Origin: Chelativorans sp. AA-79
Lineage (GTDB): Bacteria; Pseudomonadota; Alphaproteobacteria; Rhizobiales; Rhizobiaceae
DNA: 64,000 nt
Direction: 5' to 3'
NCBI RefSeq assembly: GCF_029457495.1
Contig: NZ_CP120361.1
Location: 4,604,001 to 4,668,000, forward strand
Shown here: piece after piece, positions 26,160 through 35,855 of the stretch
Layout of the letters: each line of letters opens with the position of its first letter
Position numbering within the stretch: position 1 is the stretch's first letter
Notes under the pieces: generated by a model
What the model was told of the DNA's origin: nothing
Seen by the model: the letters and a program-made list of their open reading frames with translations, nothing else
Databases searched by the model: none
Position numbers and translations under genes: made by a program

Positions 26160-27446
26160 ATGACCTACCAATCCCCCATTTCACCCGGCTACTCCTGGTA
26201 CGAAGCAACAGTCGGAGACCGGCCGGAATACCCACCCCTCGACGGCGACCGGCGCGCCGACGTGGCGATCATCGGCGGCGGCTTCACCGGGCTCTCGGCA
26301 GCCGCCCATCTCGCGCGAATGGGCGTCGACGTCGCCCTCATCGAGGCGCACCGGATGGGCGACGGCGCTTCCGGCCGCAATGGCGGACAGCTCGGCACCG
26401 GGCAGCGGGCCTGGCCGGAGGAGATTGAAGCCGAGCTCGGCTATACCCGCTCGAAGGCGCTGTTCGCGCTTGCCGAGGAGGCGAAGGCGCACCTCCTTCA
26501 ATTTGCGGAGACGAACGGGATCGAGATCGACTACGTGCCCGGCCATCTCTCGGTGGCCCACAAGCGACGCTATCTCGATGCGTATCGCGCGCATGCGGAT
26601 ATCATGCGCGAGCGCTACTCCTATCCGCATATCACCTTCATGGATGAGAAGGAGACCGCGGAGCGGCTGGGTTCGACCCTCTATTTCGGCGGCGTCCGCG
26701 ACACCGGAACGGGGCACATCCACCCGCTGAAGCTGGTCGTGGGCACAGCGCAGGTGGCCGACTCATCCGGTGCTCATCTCTTCGAGGAGACGAAGGCAAC
26801 CGGCATCGAGGCGGCCTCCGGCAAGGTGCGGATAACGACGCCGCGCGGCACGATCACCGCCGACAAATGCCTCGTTGCGACGGATGCCTATGGCGCGGAT
26901 CTGGAGCCTGCGAGCGCAGCGCACATGCTTCCCATCGGCTCCTTCGTCGGCGCGACGGTGCCGCTCGGGGCGGAGAGCTCCGTTCTGCCCGGCGGCGAGA
27001 GCGTAGACGATTCACGTTTCGTGGTGCGGTATTTTCGAAAGTCGATAGACGGCCGGCTGCTCTTCGGCGGACGCGAGGTCTATTCCAAGGGCAATCCCAA
27101 GGAAATCCGTGCGCAGATCGGGCGGCAGATCGCCGAAGTCTACCCCTTCCTCCGCGATGTCGAGATCACCCATGCCTGGGGCGGATTCGTCGGCATCACC
27201 GTGCCGCGCCGCCCCTTCGTGCGCGAGGTGATGCCCAATGTGATCGCCGCCGGGGGCTATTCCGGCCACGGCGTGATGCTGGCCAATTTCATGGGTCGTC
27301 TCTATGCCGAGGCCGTCGGAGGCAACCGCGACCGCCTCAAGCTCTTCGAAGAGCTCAAAATCCCGCCTTTCCCCGGCGGCACGCGCTTGCGCCACGTGCT
27401 CCTTTTCCTGGCCCTCAACTGGTATGCGCTTCGGGACCGGATCTAG
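26160..27446 (+). CDS. puuB: FAD-dependent oxidoreductase, PuuB-like gamma-glutamylputrescine oxidase
   Basis: A 428-residue DAO-family flavoenzyme. The Rossmann FAD motif VAIIGGGFTGLSAAAHLARM is at about residues 36-55, followed by GASGRNGGQLGTGQRAW, which is typical of PuuB-like oxidases with covalent or tightly bound FAD. The C-terminal AAGGYSGHGVMLANFMGRL is also typical. It would oxidise gamma-glutamylputrescine to the aldehyde with release of ammonia and peroxide. The start MTYQSPISPGYSWYEA at 26160 is the conserved family N-terminus, though its ribosome binding site is weak. Substrate is inferred from neighbours. Confidence 0.85.
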   Translation: MTYQSPISPGYSWYEATVGDRPEYPPLDGDRRADVAIIGGGFTGLSAAAHLARMGVDVALIEAHRMGDGASGRNGGQLGTGQRAWPEEIEAELGYTRSKALFALAEEAKAHLLQFAETNGIEIDYVPGHLSVAHKRRYLDAYRAHADIMRERYSYPHITFMDEKETAERLGSTLYFGGVRDTGTGHIHPLKLVVGTAQVADSSGAHLFEETKATGIEAASGKVRITTPRGTITADKCLVATDAYGADLEPASAAHMLPIGSFVGATVPLGAESSVLPGGESVDDSRFVVRYFRKSIDGRLLFGGREVYSKGNPKEIRAQIGRQIAEVYPFLRDVEITHAWGGFVGITVPRRPFVREVMPNVIAAGGYSGHGVMLANFMGRLYAEAVGGNRDRLKLFEELKIPPFPGGTRLRHVLLFLALNWYALRDRI

Positions 27447-27455
27447 CCGGAGACG

Positions 27456-29228
27456 CTAGAGCGGCCAAACGAAGAGGATCGCGGGCACCCCGACGGCGAT
27501 GATGATCATCTCCAGCGGCAGGCCCATGCGCCAATAATCGCCGAAACGATAGCCGCCCGGCCCCATGATGATGGTGTTGTTCTTGTGTCCGATCGGCGTG
27601 AGGAAGGCACAGGACGCGGCGACGGCAATGCCCATCAGGAAAGGATCGGGCGAGACATCCAGTGCCCGCGCCACCGAAAGCCCGACAGGCGCGGCGATCA
27701 GCGCCGTCGCCACATTGTTCAGGAAGTCCGAAAGTGTCATCGTGACGACCATGAGAATGGCGAGGATCGCCCAGACAGGCAGCGCACCGGTCTGCGCCAC
27801 GATGACCTCGGCGATGAGGCGCGTGCCTCCGGTCTCCTCCAGCGCCAGGCCGAGCGGGATGAGCGAGCCGAGGAGCACGATCACCGGCCACTCCACAGCC
27901 TCATAGACCTCGCGCGCTCTCATGATGTTGGAGAAAGCGTAGACCGCGACTGCGCCCGCAAGCGCTATTGCAAGAGGCACAAGGCCCGCGACGGCCGTGG
28001 CGACCGCCGCCGCGAAAACGCCGATCGTGAACAAGGCCTTCCCACGCTGGACGACATTGTGGCTCCTCTCCGCCAGCGGCAGCACGCCGAGCCAGTCCGC
28101 GGCGTCGTTCACGCGGCTTTCCGGGCCGAGCAGAAGCACGACGTCCCCCGGCTTGATCGGGAGCCTGCGCACGCGCTCGCGGAAACGCTGCCCCTGCCGC
28201 GAGACGCCGAGCAGGGTGACGCCACGGCGGTAAAGCAGCCTGAGATCCAGCGCCGTGCGGCCGACCATGCGTGCATTGTCGGGCACGATCGCCTCGATGA
28301 GGGTCAGCGATTTTCCGGTGAGGCCGCCATGCTTCTCCGTTCCCGGCGTGTCCAGGCCAGCGGTTCCGATGAAGGCTTCGATGGATTTCGGATCGCCTTC
28401 CAATACCACATGATCGCCCTTCTGGACTTCATCGCCGGCGGCAAAGCCCGGCAGACGGCGCCCCCGCCGCACCAGGCCGAGCACAGATACGTCGCATTCA
28501 TCGCCCAGCGGATAGAGCGTGCTCAACGGTTTTCCGACCGCCTTCGAACTCTCCTTCACCCGCGCCTCGGCGATGAAGAGCGACGGCTCGCCGTCCTCCC
28601 CCAGCGAAGTGCGCTGGCCGATATCCGGGATCAGGCGCCAGCCCACCAGTGTGACGAAGGCGATACCGACCAGCGCGCAGATGATGCCGACCGGCGTGAA
28701 GTCGAACATGGAGAACGGCTGACCCAAAGCGCGTTCGCGGAATTGGGCCACGACGATGTTGGGCGGTGTGCCGATCAGCGTGATCATGCCGCCGAGAATG
28801 GTGGCGAACGACAAGGGCATCAGCGTCTGGGAAACGGGCCGCTTCGCCTTCTTCGCCGCCTCGATATCGAGCGTCATCAGCATCACGAGGGCGGCGACAT
28901 TGTTGATGACGGCCGAAAGGGCGGCACCCACCACCGACATGACGCCGATATGGGTGGAGAGAGGGCGGCCGGCCGATATGACGAAGCGCGCGACAAGCTC
29001 GACCGCTCCTGCATTCACCATGGCACGCGAGACGATCAGCACCAGCGCGATGATCATGACCGCCTCATGGCCGAAGCCGACGAAGGCATCCTCCGCCGGG
29101 ACGACGCCCCCGGCGACGGCGACCACCAGTCCGGAGAAGGCCACCAGATCGTATCGCACCCGGCCCCACACCAGCAGCGCAAAGACGACGCCGAGCAGGC
29201 AGAAAAGGAATATCTGTTCGTAAGTCAT
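27456..29228 (-). CDS. SLC13-family permease with two TrkA-C domains
   Basis: A 590-residue inner-membrane transporter. An N-terminal group of about five hydrophobic segments is followed by two cytoplasmic TrkA-C (RCK-C) domains (about residues 205-290 and 295-375; GDHVVLEGD and GDVVLLLGP lie at their ends). A second membrane half ends in LTPIGHKNNTIIMGPGGYRFGDYWRMG. The INNVAALVMLMTL and LNNVATALIAAPVGLS segments are the paired NN(V/A)A motifs of the SLC13/ArsB ion-transporter superfamily. Substrates in the family include sulfate, phosphate, di- and tricarboxylates; none can be assigned here. It converges on puuB with a 9-nt gap. Confidence 0.85.
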   Translation of the reverse strand: MTYEQIFLFCLLGVVFALLVWGRVRYDLVAFSGLVVAVAGGVVPAEDAFVGFGHEAVMIIALVLIVSRAMVNAGAVELVARFVISAGRPLSTHIGVMSVVGAALSAVINNVAALVMLMTLDIEAAKKAKRPVSQTLMPLSFATILGGMITLIGTPPNIVVAQFRERALGQPFSMFDFTPVGIICALVGIAFVTLVGWRLIPDIGQRTSLGEDGEPSLFIAEARVKESSKAVGKPLSTLYPLGDECDVSVLGLVRRGRRLPGFAAGDEVQKGDHVVLEGDPKSIEAFIGTAGLDTPGTEKHGGLTGKSLTLIEAIVPDNARMVGRTALDLRLLYRRGVTLLGVSRQGQRFRERVRRLPIKPGDVVLLLGPESRVNDAADWLGVLPLAERSHNVVQRGKALFTIGVFAAAVATAVAGLVPLAIALAGAVAVYAFSNIMRAREVYEAVEWPVIVLLGSLIPLGLALEETGGTRLIAEVIVAQTGALPVWAILAILMVVTMTLSDFLNNVATALIAAPVGLSVARALDVSPDPFLMGIAVAASCAFLTPIGHKNNTIIMGPGGYRFGDYWRMGLPLEMIIIAVGVPAILFVWPL

Positions 29229-29276
29229 GAATTGCGAGGCTGTGGCGACCGGGCGGAGGAGCGGAGATCCTGCCTA

Positions 29277-30023
29277 TCAGATACAGCGCCCGCCATCCAC
29301 CTCCATCGCTACGCCAGTGATGAACTCGGCCTCGTCGGAAGCGAGCCAGAGCGCCGCATTGGCCACGTCGAGAGGCTTGGAAAGGCGACCGAGCGGGACC
29401 GTCGCTCGGAACTGGGCGCGCCTCTCCGGCGTGTCCTCGCCGAGGAACTGGCTCAGCATCGCGGTCTCGCCGGCGACCGGACAGAGACAGTTGACGCGGA
29501 TGTTCTTCGGCGCGAGTTCCACCGCCATCGACTTGGTGGCCGTGATGGCCCATCCCTTGGAGGCATTGTACCAGGTGAGCCCCGGCCGCGGCCTGATGCC
29601 CGCCGTCGAGGCCGTGGTGATGATGCATCCGCCGCCTTGCGCCTCCATGATCGGCACCACGGCGAGGGCGGCATAGTACACCGCCTTCATGTTGACGGCG
29701 GTGATGAGATCGAAGGTCTGCTCATCCACCTGAAGCATATCGCCATTGCGGTGGGTGAAGCCGGCATTGTTGACCATGATGTCGATGCGTCCATGCGCCT
29801 CCATCGCCGCCGCGACCATTTCCTCGATATCGCTTTTCTGGGACACGTCGACCGCTACGGGGATTGCCGCGCCCCCGATCTCTCCTGCGACACGTTTCGC
29901 TCCCTTGGCATTGAGATCAGCAACGACAATTTTCGCGCCCTCTTCCGCGAAGCGTCTCGCTATGCCCTCGCCGAAACCGGATGCCGCCCCGGTGATGACT
30001 GCCACTTTATCCTTCAGCCGCAA
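29277..30023 (-). CDS. SDR family oxidoreductase
   Basis: A 248-residue classical short-chain dehydrogenase/reductase. The cofactor motif VITGAASGFGEGIARRF is at the N-terminus, NNAG is in IDIMVNNAGFTH, and the catalytic YNASKG has Tyr and Lys. The start is TTG at 30023 with GGAGAGGA 7 nt upstream; no ATG is available. It follows the aldehyde dehydrogenase gene by 38 nt, suggesting a two-gene operon. The substrate is unknown. Confidence 0.88.
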   Translation of the reverse strand: MRLKDKVAVITGAASGFGEGIARRFAEEGAKIVVADLNAKGAKRVAGEIGGAAIPVAVDVSQKSDIEEMVAAAMEAHGRIDIMVNNAGFTHRNGDMLQVDEQTFDLITAVNMKAVYYAALAVVPIMEAQGGGCIITTASTAGIRPRPGLTWYNASKGWAITATKSMAVELAPKNIRVNCLCPVAGETAMLSQFLGEDTPERRAQFRATVPLGRLSKPLDVANAALWLASDEAEFITGVAMEVDGGRCI

Positions 30024-30061
30024 TGTTCGTTCCTCTCCTACCGTTCGATCGCAATGGGTTT

Positions 30062-31537
30062 TCAGCCATGATTGAACACAATCGTCTTCGTGGCGGACAT
30101 GTCGTAAAGTGCCTCGAAACCCTTTTCTCGGCCATGGCCGGATTTCCTGAAGCCGCCAAAGGGCAGTTCGATCCCGCCGCCGGCTCCATAACCGTTGACA
30201 TACACCTGGCCGGCGCGCACACGCTTGGCGACGCGATGCTGGCGGGCGCCATCGCGCGTCCAGACACCGGCCACGAGCCCGTATTCGGTCCCGTTGGCGA
30301 GGCGGATGGCGCCTGCCTCATCCTCGAACGGAAACAGCGACAGCACCGGCCCGAAGACCTCTTCCGTCGCCAGGGCCGATTCCGGATCGACATTTCCAAA
30401 GAGAACCGGCGCATAGTAGAAGCCCGTCCCCGGCGCGTCCTCGTGAATGCGGCCGCGCGACAATATCGGAGTGTCCGCCTCCTCCGCCGCGCGGACATAG
30501 CTTTCCACTCGCGCCTTCTGTGCGGGATTGATCAGCGCGCCAAGATCCAGATCGGCATCGTGCGGTCCGGCGGTGAGCGCCGAGAAGCGCTCTGCAAGCG
30601 CGGCGACCACCTTTTCATAGATCGGCTTTTCGATGAGGATGCGGCTGCCGGCGGAGCAGGTCTGGCCGCCGTTCTGGATGATGGCATTGACCAACACGGG
30701 CAACGCGGCCTCGATATCCGCATCGGCGAAGAGGATCTGCGGGGACTTGCCTCCGAGTTCCATGGTCACGCCGCGGTTGTTGAGTGCGGCGGCCTGCTGG
30801 ATCGCAGTGCCTGTCACCGGAGACCCGGTGAACGTGACATAGTCGACCATCGGATGCGCCGAGAGTGCCGCTCCCGCCTCGCGCCCATAGCCGGTGACGA
30901 CGTTTACGACGCCCTCGGGTATCCCGGCCTCCAGCGCCAGTTCCGCAATGCGGATCGCTGTCAGCGAGGCGTCCTCCGCCGGCTTCGCCACCAGCGTATT
31001 GCCCATGGCGAGCGCTGCCCCCACGACACGCGCGAGGATCTGCAACGGATAATTCCAGGGCACGATGCCCGCCACCACGCCGTGCGGCTCGCGCAAGGTG
31101 AGCGCGGTGTAGCCCTCCAGAAAGGGGATGGTATCGCCATGGATCTTGTCGGCCGCGCCGCCATAGAACTCATAGTAGCGCATGGCCGCGGCGACATCCG
31201 CCCTGCCCTGGCGCAAGGGCTTGCCGGTATCACGCGATTCGAGCGCTGCCAGTTCTTCCGCGCGATCCGCCACGAGTCGCCCCAGCCGCGTAATGCGCCG
31301 GCCGCGTTCCACCGCCGGCATGCGGCCCCACGGGCCCTCATCGAAGGCGCGGCGCGCGGCGCGCACCGCCCTGTCGACGTCGGTGGCATTCGAGGCGGGA
31401 ATGGAGGCGAAAACCCGGCCGTCGGACGGGCAGGCGACATCGATCCGCTCGCCGGAAGCGCCGTCGACCATCCTGCCGTCGATCACCTGCTTGAAAGCGC
31501 GCCCTTCAGCCACCGTCCTCGACAAACCGTTGTCCAT
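30062..31537 (-). CDS. Aldehyde dehydrogenase family protein
   Basis: A 491-residue NAD(P)-dependent aldehyde dehydrogenase. The catalytic Cys is in NGGQTCSAGSRI, the general base Glu in TMELGGKSPQILF, and the Asn in IVPWNYPLQI. The C-terminal GGGIELPFGGFRKSGHGREKG is family-typical. Similarity leans to betaine/aminoaldehyde dehydrogenases, so it could take the aldehyde made by the nearby PuuB-like oxidase, but this is inference. The start is uncertain: ATG 31537 gives the usual family length, although its GGGGAG is unusually close; ATG 31576 and GTG 31615 are alternatives. Confidence 0.88.
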   Translation of the reverse strand: MDNGLSRTVAEGRAFKQVIDGRMVDGASGERIDVACPSDGRVFASIPASNATDVDRAVRAARRAFDEGPWGRMPAVERGRRITRLGRLVADRAEELAALESRDTGKPLRQGRADVAAAMRYYEFYGGAADKIHGDTIPFLEGYTALTLREPHGVVAGIVPWNYPLQILARVVGAALAMGNTLVAKPAEDASLTAIRIAELALEAGIPEGVVNVVTGYGREAGAALSAHPMVDYVTFTGSPVTGTAIQQAAALNNRGVTMELGGKSPQILFADADIEAALPVLVNAIIQNGGQTCSAGSRILIEKPIYEKVVAALAERFSALTAGPHDADLDLGALINPAQKARVESYVRAAEEADTPILSRGRIHEDAPGTGFYYAPVLFGNVDPESALATEEVFGPVLSLFPFEDEAGAIRLANGTEYGLVAGVWTRDGARQHRVAKRVRAGQVYVNGYGAGGGIELPFGGFRKSGHGREKGFEALYDMSATKTIVFNHG

Positions 31538-31733
31538 CTCCCCGTTTTCCTTCACCCGAACAGCACGTTCGGCCATTGCGCTTGCATGGCCGGCCAGCAA
31601 GCCTATCCTCTGCACGATGTTGCGGGAAGCCCGCCTCTCTGCTGCGCTGCGGCAAAAAGGCGGAGGCAGGGCTCTGGCCTTATTAAATCGATTAGACTAT
31701 GAAGCGGCCATAGCGAGGAGCTGACGCGAAACC

Positions 31734-33206
31734 ATGACGAGCCAGACGATACCGGTCGAGCCCTTCGATCTCGTGGTGTTCGGAGCCACGGGCGACCTAG
31801 CCGAGCGAAAGCTGCTGCCGGCACTCTATCAGCGTCAGCGTGCAGGGCAGTTCAGCGAGCCGACACGAATCATCGGCTCATCGCGATCCGAGCTGAGCGA
31901 CACGCAATTTCGCGGTTACGCCAAGGAGGCGATCGAGGCGCATGTGGCGAAGGAGGAGATCGACGCAGGCGAGCTCAAGCAGTTCCTCGCCCGGCTTTCC
32001 TATATCTCGGCGGATGCCACCACCGGCAGGGGCTTTGACGGGCTGAAGGAGGCCGTGGGCGACAGCCCGCATGTGCGCGCCTTCTATCTCGCCGTGGCGC
32101 CCTCGCTCTTCGGCGACATCGTCAACCAGATCGACGCACACGGCATTGCGACGCCGACTTCCCGCGTGATCGTCGAGAAGCCGATCGGACGCAGCCTGGA
32201 GACCGCCCGGGAGGTCAACGATCAGATCGGGCGCGTATTCGACGAGACGCGCATTTTCCGTATCGATCATTATCTCGGCAAGGAGACCGTGCAGAACCTG
32301 ATGGCGCTGCGCTTCGCCAACGCGCTCTACGAGCCGCTCTGGAACTCGGCCCACGTGGATCACGTGCAGATCACCGTGGCCGAGTCAGTAGGCCTTGAGG
32401 GCCGCGCGGACTACTACGACAAGGCTGGCGCGCTGCGCGACATGGTGCAGAATCACATCCTGCAGCTCCTCTGCCTCGTGGCGATGGAAGTGCCCTCCTC
32501 GCTCGATGCGGACGCGGTGCGCGACGAGAAGCTCAAGGTCCTGCGCGCACTGAAGCCGATCGACGCGCTCAGCGCGGAACGTGCCACCGTGCGCGGGCAG
32601 TATCGTGCCGGCGCCTCCAATGGCGGTGCCGTGAAGGGCTATCTCGACGAACTCTCCGGTGGTGTCAGCGATACAGAGACCTTCGTGGCCGTCAAGGCGG
32701 AAATCGGCAACTGGCGCTGGGCGGGCGTGCCCTTCTACCTGCGCACCGGCAAGCGCATGGCCACGCGCGTCTCCGAAATCGTCATCGAATTCAAGCCGAT
32801 TCCCCACTCCATCTTCGGCGATGCGGCGGGCCGCGTCTTCGCAAACCAACTCGTCATCCGACTGCAGCCCGATGAAGGGGTGAAGCAGTGGATCATGATC
32901 AAGGATCCTGGTCCGGGCGGCATGCGCCTCCGGCAGATTCCGCTCGACATGAGCTTCGCGGAATCGTTCCAGGAGCGCAATCCGGACGCCTATGAGCGGC
33001 TGATCATGGATGTGATCCGCGGCAACCAGACGCTCTTCATGCGCCGCGACGAGGTGGAAGCGGCCTGGCACTGGATCGACCCGATCCTGGCCGCCTGGGA
33101 GGAGCGCGCGCAGAGCGTGCAGGCCTACACCGCCGGCACCTGGGGGCCCTCTGCATCCATCGCCCTCATCGAGCGCGACGGCCGCACCTGGCACGAGAGC
33201 TTCTGA
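31734..33206 (+). CDS. zwf: Glucose-6-phosphate 1-dehydrogenase
   Basis: A 490-residue enzyme that oxidises glucose-6-phosphate to 6-phosphogluconolactone with NAD(P)+, the entry to the Entner-Doudoroff pathway. The N-terminal FGATGDLAERKLLPALY is the cofactor motif and RIDHYLGKETVQNLMALRFA is the invariant active-site block with Asp-His-Lys. The start at 31734 has GAGGAG 13-18 nt upstream. Its TGA stop overlaps the pgl ATG (TGATG), so the genes are translationally coupled. Confidence 0.97.
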   Translation: MTSQTIPVEPFDLVVFGATGDLAERKLLPALYQRQRAGQFSEPTRIIGSSRSELSDTQFRGYAKEAIEAHVAKEEIDAGELKQFLARLSYISADATTGRGFDGLKEAVGDSPHVRAFYLAVAPSLFGDIVNQIDAHGIATPTSRVIVEKPIGRSLETAREVNDQIGRVFDETRIFRIDHYLGKETVQNLMALRFANALYEPLWNSAHVDHVQITVAESVGLEGRADYYDKAGALRDMVQNHILQLLCLVAMEVPSSLDADAVRDEKLKVLRALKPIDALSAERATVRGQYRAGASNGGAVKGYLDELSGGVSDTETFVAVKAEIGNWRWAGVPFYLRTGKRMATRVSEIVIEFKPIPHSIFGDAAGRVFANQLVIRLQPDEGVKQWIMIKDPGPGGMRLRQIPLDMSFAESFQERNPDAYERLIMDVIRGNQTLFMRRDEVEAAWHWIDPILAAWEERAQSVQAYTAGTWGPSASIALIERDGRTWHESF

Positions 33207-33949
33207 TGGCCGAGGCGATATGGCACGAATTTCCGGCAAGCGAGCCCTTGGCCGAAGCGCTCGCCGAGACGGTGGCCCGGCACTTGGCGGCGGCCGTGGA
33301 GCAGCGCGGGATGGCGACGATCGCCGTCTCCGGCGGCAGCACTCCGCCGCCTTTCTTCAGCGCGCTCTCGCGCAGGAAGATCGACTGGCCGCGCGTGACC
33401 GTCACGCTCGTGGACGAGCGTTTCGTGCCGCCATCCTCGGAGCGGTCCAATGCCGGGCTCGCCGCCCGCCATCTCCTGCAGAACGAGGCGGCGCAGGCGC
33501 AGTTCGTCGGCCTTTACCATCAGGCGGAAACAATCGAGGAGGCCGCCGAGAAGGCGGACGAGGAGATCGGGAGGCTCCCGCTGCCTCTCGACGTCGGCGT
33601 GCTCGGCATGGGCCTTGACGGCCATACGGCCTCGTTTTTTCCCGACGCCGAGGACATCGCCCTCAAGCTCCGGGTGGAGGATCGGCGCGTTCTCCCCATA
33701 TATGCCAAAAGCGCGGGGGAGTCGCGTCTCACTCTTTCATTACCGCTCCTGTGCAGGGCAAGGGTGCTGGTGCTGCACGTCGAAGGCGAAGAGAAGCGCC
33801 GAGTGCTCCAGGCGGCACTTACCGAAGAAGACGGCGCGAAGCTGCCCGTGCGCATCGCCGTGGAACAAGCGGCCGCGCCCGTCGGTATCTATTGGGCACC
33901 GGGAGGGGCGGACACCCAACGGTCACCGGGCGATCAGTCGGCATCCTGA
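33206..33949 (+). CDS. pgl: 6-phosphogluconolactonase
   Basis: A 247-residue enzyme hydrolysing 6-phosphogluconolactone to 6-phosphogluconate. It has the family blocks [37 protein letters not shown] and [19 protein letters not shown], the last carrying the catalytic His. The ATG overlaps the zwf stop by 1 nt. It is the middle gene of zwf-pgl-edd. Confidence 0.96.
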   Translation: MAEAIWHEFPASEPLAEALAETVARHLAAAVEQRGMATIAVSGGSTPPPFFSALSRRKIDWPRVTVTLVDERFVPPSSERSNAGLAARHLLQNEAAQAQFVGLYHQAETIEEAAEKADEEIGRLPLPLDVGVLGMGLDGHTASFFPDAEDIALKLRVEDRRVLPIYAKSAGESRLTLSLPLLCRARVLVLHVEGEEKRRVLQAALTEEDGAKLPVRIAVEQAAAPVGIYWAPGGADTQRSPGDQSAS

Positions 33950-33998
33950 AGGCATCGAGAGCCCACGCCCGGCTCGACCAAGACAGGACGAGGAAACC

Positions 33999-35813
33999 AT
34001 GACCGCAAGGCGAGAGATCGAAGCCGTCACAGCCCGCATCCGAGAGCGCTCGCGCGACAGCCGTGAAGCCTATCTCGCCCGGCTGGACGAGGCCGCTGAA
34101 AGCGGCGTCCACCGCGCCACGCTTTCCTGCGGAAACCTGGCACACGGATTCGCTGCATGCGGGCCGCAGGACAAGGCCGCCCTTTCCGGCGGCACGGTGC
34201 CCAATCTCGGCATCATCACCGCCTACAACGACATGCTCTCCGCCCATCAGCCTTACGAGACCTTTCCGCAGCTCATCAAGGAAGCAGCGCGCGAGATCGG
34301 CGGCGTCGCGCAGGTGGCAAGCGGCGTTCCGGCCATGTGCGACGGCGTCACCCAGGGCCAGCCGGGCATGCAGCTTTCGCTCTTCTCGCGTGACGTGATC
34401 GCGCTCGCCACAGCGGTGGGCCTCTCGCACAACATGTTCGACGCCGCCGTCTATCTCGGCATCTGCGACAAGATCGTGCCGGGCCTCACCATCGCGGCGC
34501 TGACCTTCGGTCATCTGCCGGCCGTCTTCATTCCCGCGGGGCCAATGACCAGCGGCCTGCCGAACGACGAGAAGTCGCGCATCCGCCAGCTCTTTGCCGA
34601 GGGCAAGGTGGGACGGGATGCGCTGCTGGAAGCAGAATCGAAGTCCTATCACGGACCCGGCACCTGCACCTTCTACGGGACTGCCAATTCCAACCAGATG
34701 CTGATGGAGATCATGGGCCTGCACACGCCCGGCTCCTCCTTCGTCAATCCGAACACGCCGCTGCGCGATGCGCTGACCAAGGAAGCGGCGAAGCGCGCAC
34801 TCGCCATCACCGCGCTCGGCAACGAATTCACGCCCGTGGGGCGCGTGATCGACGAGCGCTCCATCGTCAACGGCGTGGTGGGTCTCAATGCGACCGGCGG
34901 CTCGACCAATCACACGATGCATCTGATCGCCATGGCGGCGGCTGCAGGAATCAGGCTCACCTGGGCCGATATCGCCGAGATCTCCGAGCAGGTGCCGCTC
35001 CTGGCGCGTGTTTATCCCAACGGTCTCGCAGACGTGAACCACTTCCACGCTGCGGGCGGGCTCGGCTTCCTCATCCGCGAGCTTCTGGATGCGGGGCTCC
35101 TGCACGAGGATGTGCAGACCGTCTGGGGACCGGGATTGCGCCACTATGCGATCGAGGCCAGGCTCGACGAAGACGGCGGTGTTTCCCGCGAGCCCGCGCC
35201 GGCCAAGAGCGGCGACGAGAAAGTACTCGTGCCGGTTTCGCAGGCCTTTCAGCCAACCGGCGGCATCCGTGTTCTCAAGGGCAATCTCGGTCAGGCCATT
35301 ATCAAGACCTCCGCCGTGAAGCCGCAGCACAGGATCATCGAGGCGCCCGCGCTGGTCTTCCATACCCAGCATGAGCTGCAGGATGCCTTCAAGGCGGGCG
35401 AGCTCGACCGAGACTTCATCGCGGTGATCCGCTTCCAGGGCCCCAAGGCCAACGGCATGCCGGAACTTCACAAGCTCACGCCCGTGCTCGGCGTTCTGCA
35501 GGACCGCGGCCACAAGGTGGCACTGGTGACGGACGGCCGCATGTCCGGCGCGTCGGGCAAGGTTCCCGCCGCAATCCACGTCACCCCGGAGGCAGCGGAG
35601 GGCGGCGCACTCGCCAAAGTGAAAGACGGCGACATGCTGCGGCTCGATGCCGAGGCGGGAACGCTCGAAATGCTGACGGATGCGGAAACGTTCGCCCGGC
35701 GGGAGCCCGCTTCGGCCGATCTTTCGCGTGAGCATTTCGGCATGGGCCGAGAGCTCTTCGCAAGCTTCCGACAGATCGTCTCGCGGGCGGACCAGGGCGC
35801 AGCTGTCTTCTAG
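33999..35813 (+). CDS. edd: Phosphogluconate dehydratase
   Basis: A 604-residue [4Fe-4S] dehydratase of the IlvD/Edd family converting 6-phosphogluconate to 2-keto-3-deoxy-6-phosphogluconate. Cluster-region cysteines are visible in [11 protein letters not shown] and [40 protein letters not shown] is the conserved C-terminal block. The ATG at 33999 has GAGGA 4-5 nt upstream. Longer reading into pgl is out of register with the family. KDPG aldolase (eda) is not in the window. Confidence 0.97.
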   Translation: MTARREIEAVTARIRERSRDSREAYLARLDEAAESGVHRATLSCGNLAHGFAACGPQDKAALSGGTVPNLGIITAYNDMLSAHQPYETFPQLIKEAAREIGGVAQVASGVPAMCDGVTQGQPGMQLSLFSRDVIALATAVGLSHNMFDAAVYLGICDKIVPGLTIAALTFGHLPAVFIPAGPMTSGLPNDEKSRIRQLFAEGKVGRDALLEAESKSYHGPGTCTFYGTANSNQMLMEIMGLHTPGSSFVNPNTPLRDALTKEAAKRALAITALGNEFTPVGRVIDERSIVNGVVGLNATGGSTNHTMHLIAMAAAAGIRLTWADIAEISEQVPLLARVYPNGLADVNHFHAAGGLGFLIRELLDAGLLHEDVQTVWGPGLRHYAIEARLDEDGGVSREPAPAKSGDEKVLVPVSQAFQPTGGIRVLKGNLGQAIIKTSAVKPQHRIIEAPALVFHTQHELQDAFKAGELDRDFIAVIRFQGPKANGMPELHKLTPVLGVLQDRGHKVALVTDGRMSGASGKVPAAIHVTPEAAEGGALAKVKDGDMLRLDAEAGTLEMLTDAETFARREPASADLSREHFGMGRELFASFRQIVSRADQGAAVF

Positions 35814-35829
35814 GCTCACGGACACGGTT

Positions 35830-35853
35830 CCGCGGGGTGCGTCGCCCCTCGCG
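35830..35853. terminator. GC-rich hairpin between convergent edd and methyltransferase genes
   Basis: CCGCGGGG (35830-35837) can pair with CCCCTCGCGG (35844-35853) with one bulged base. It has no T-tract in either direction. It is a weak candidate for a shared terminator at the 42-nt convergent junction. Confidence 0.3.
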
Positions 35854-35855
35854 GA

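Noticed and set aside
27585..30071. 828-codon plus-strand ORF
   Set aside because: It is antisense to the SLC13 transporter and SDR genes, is rich in His/Arg/Asp/Gln typical of GC-biased shadow frames, and has no protein-family features.
33450..33998. Extension of edd back into pgl (787 codons)
   Set aside because: The extra sequence is another frame of pgl; edd has a proper ribosome binding site and family start at 33999.
33819..35825. 668-codon minus-strand ORF
   Set aside because: Antisense to edd and the end of pgl; composition and position mark it as a shadow of clearly real genes.
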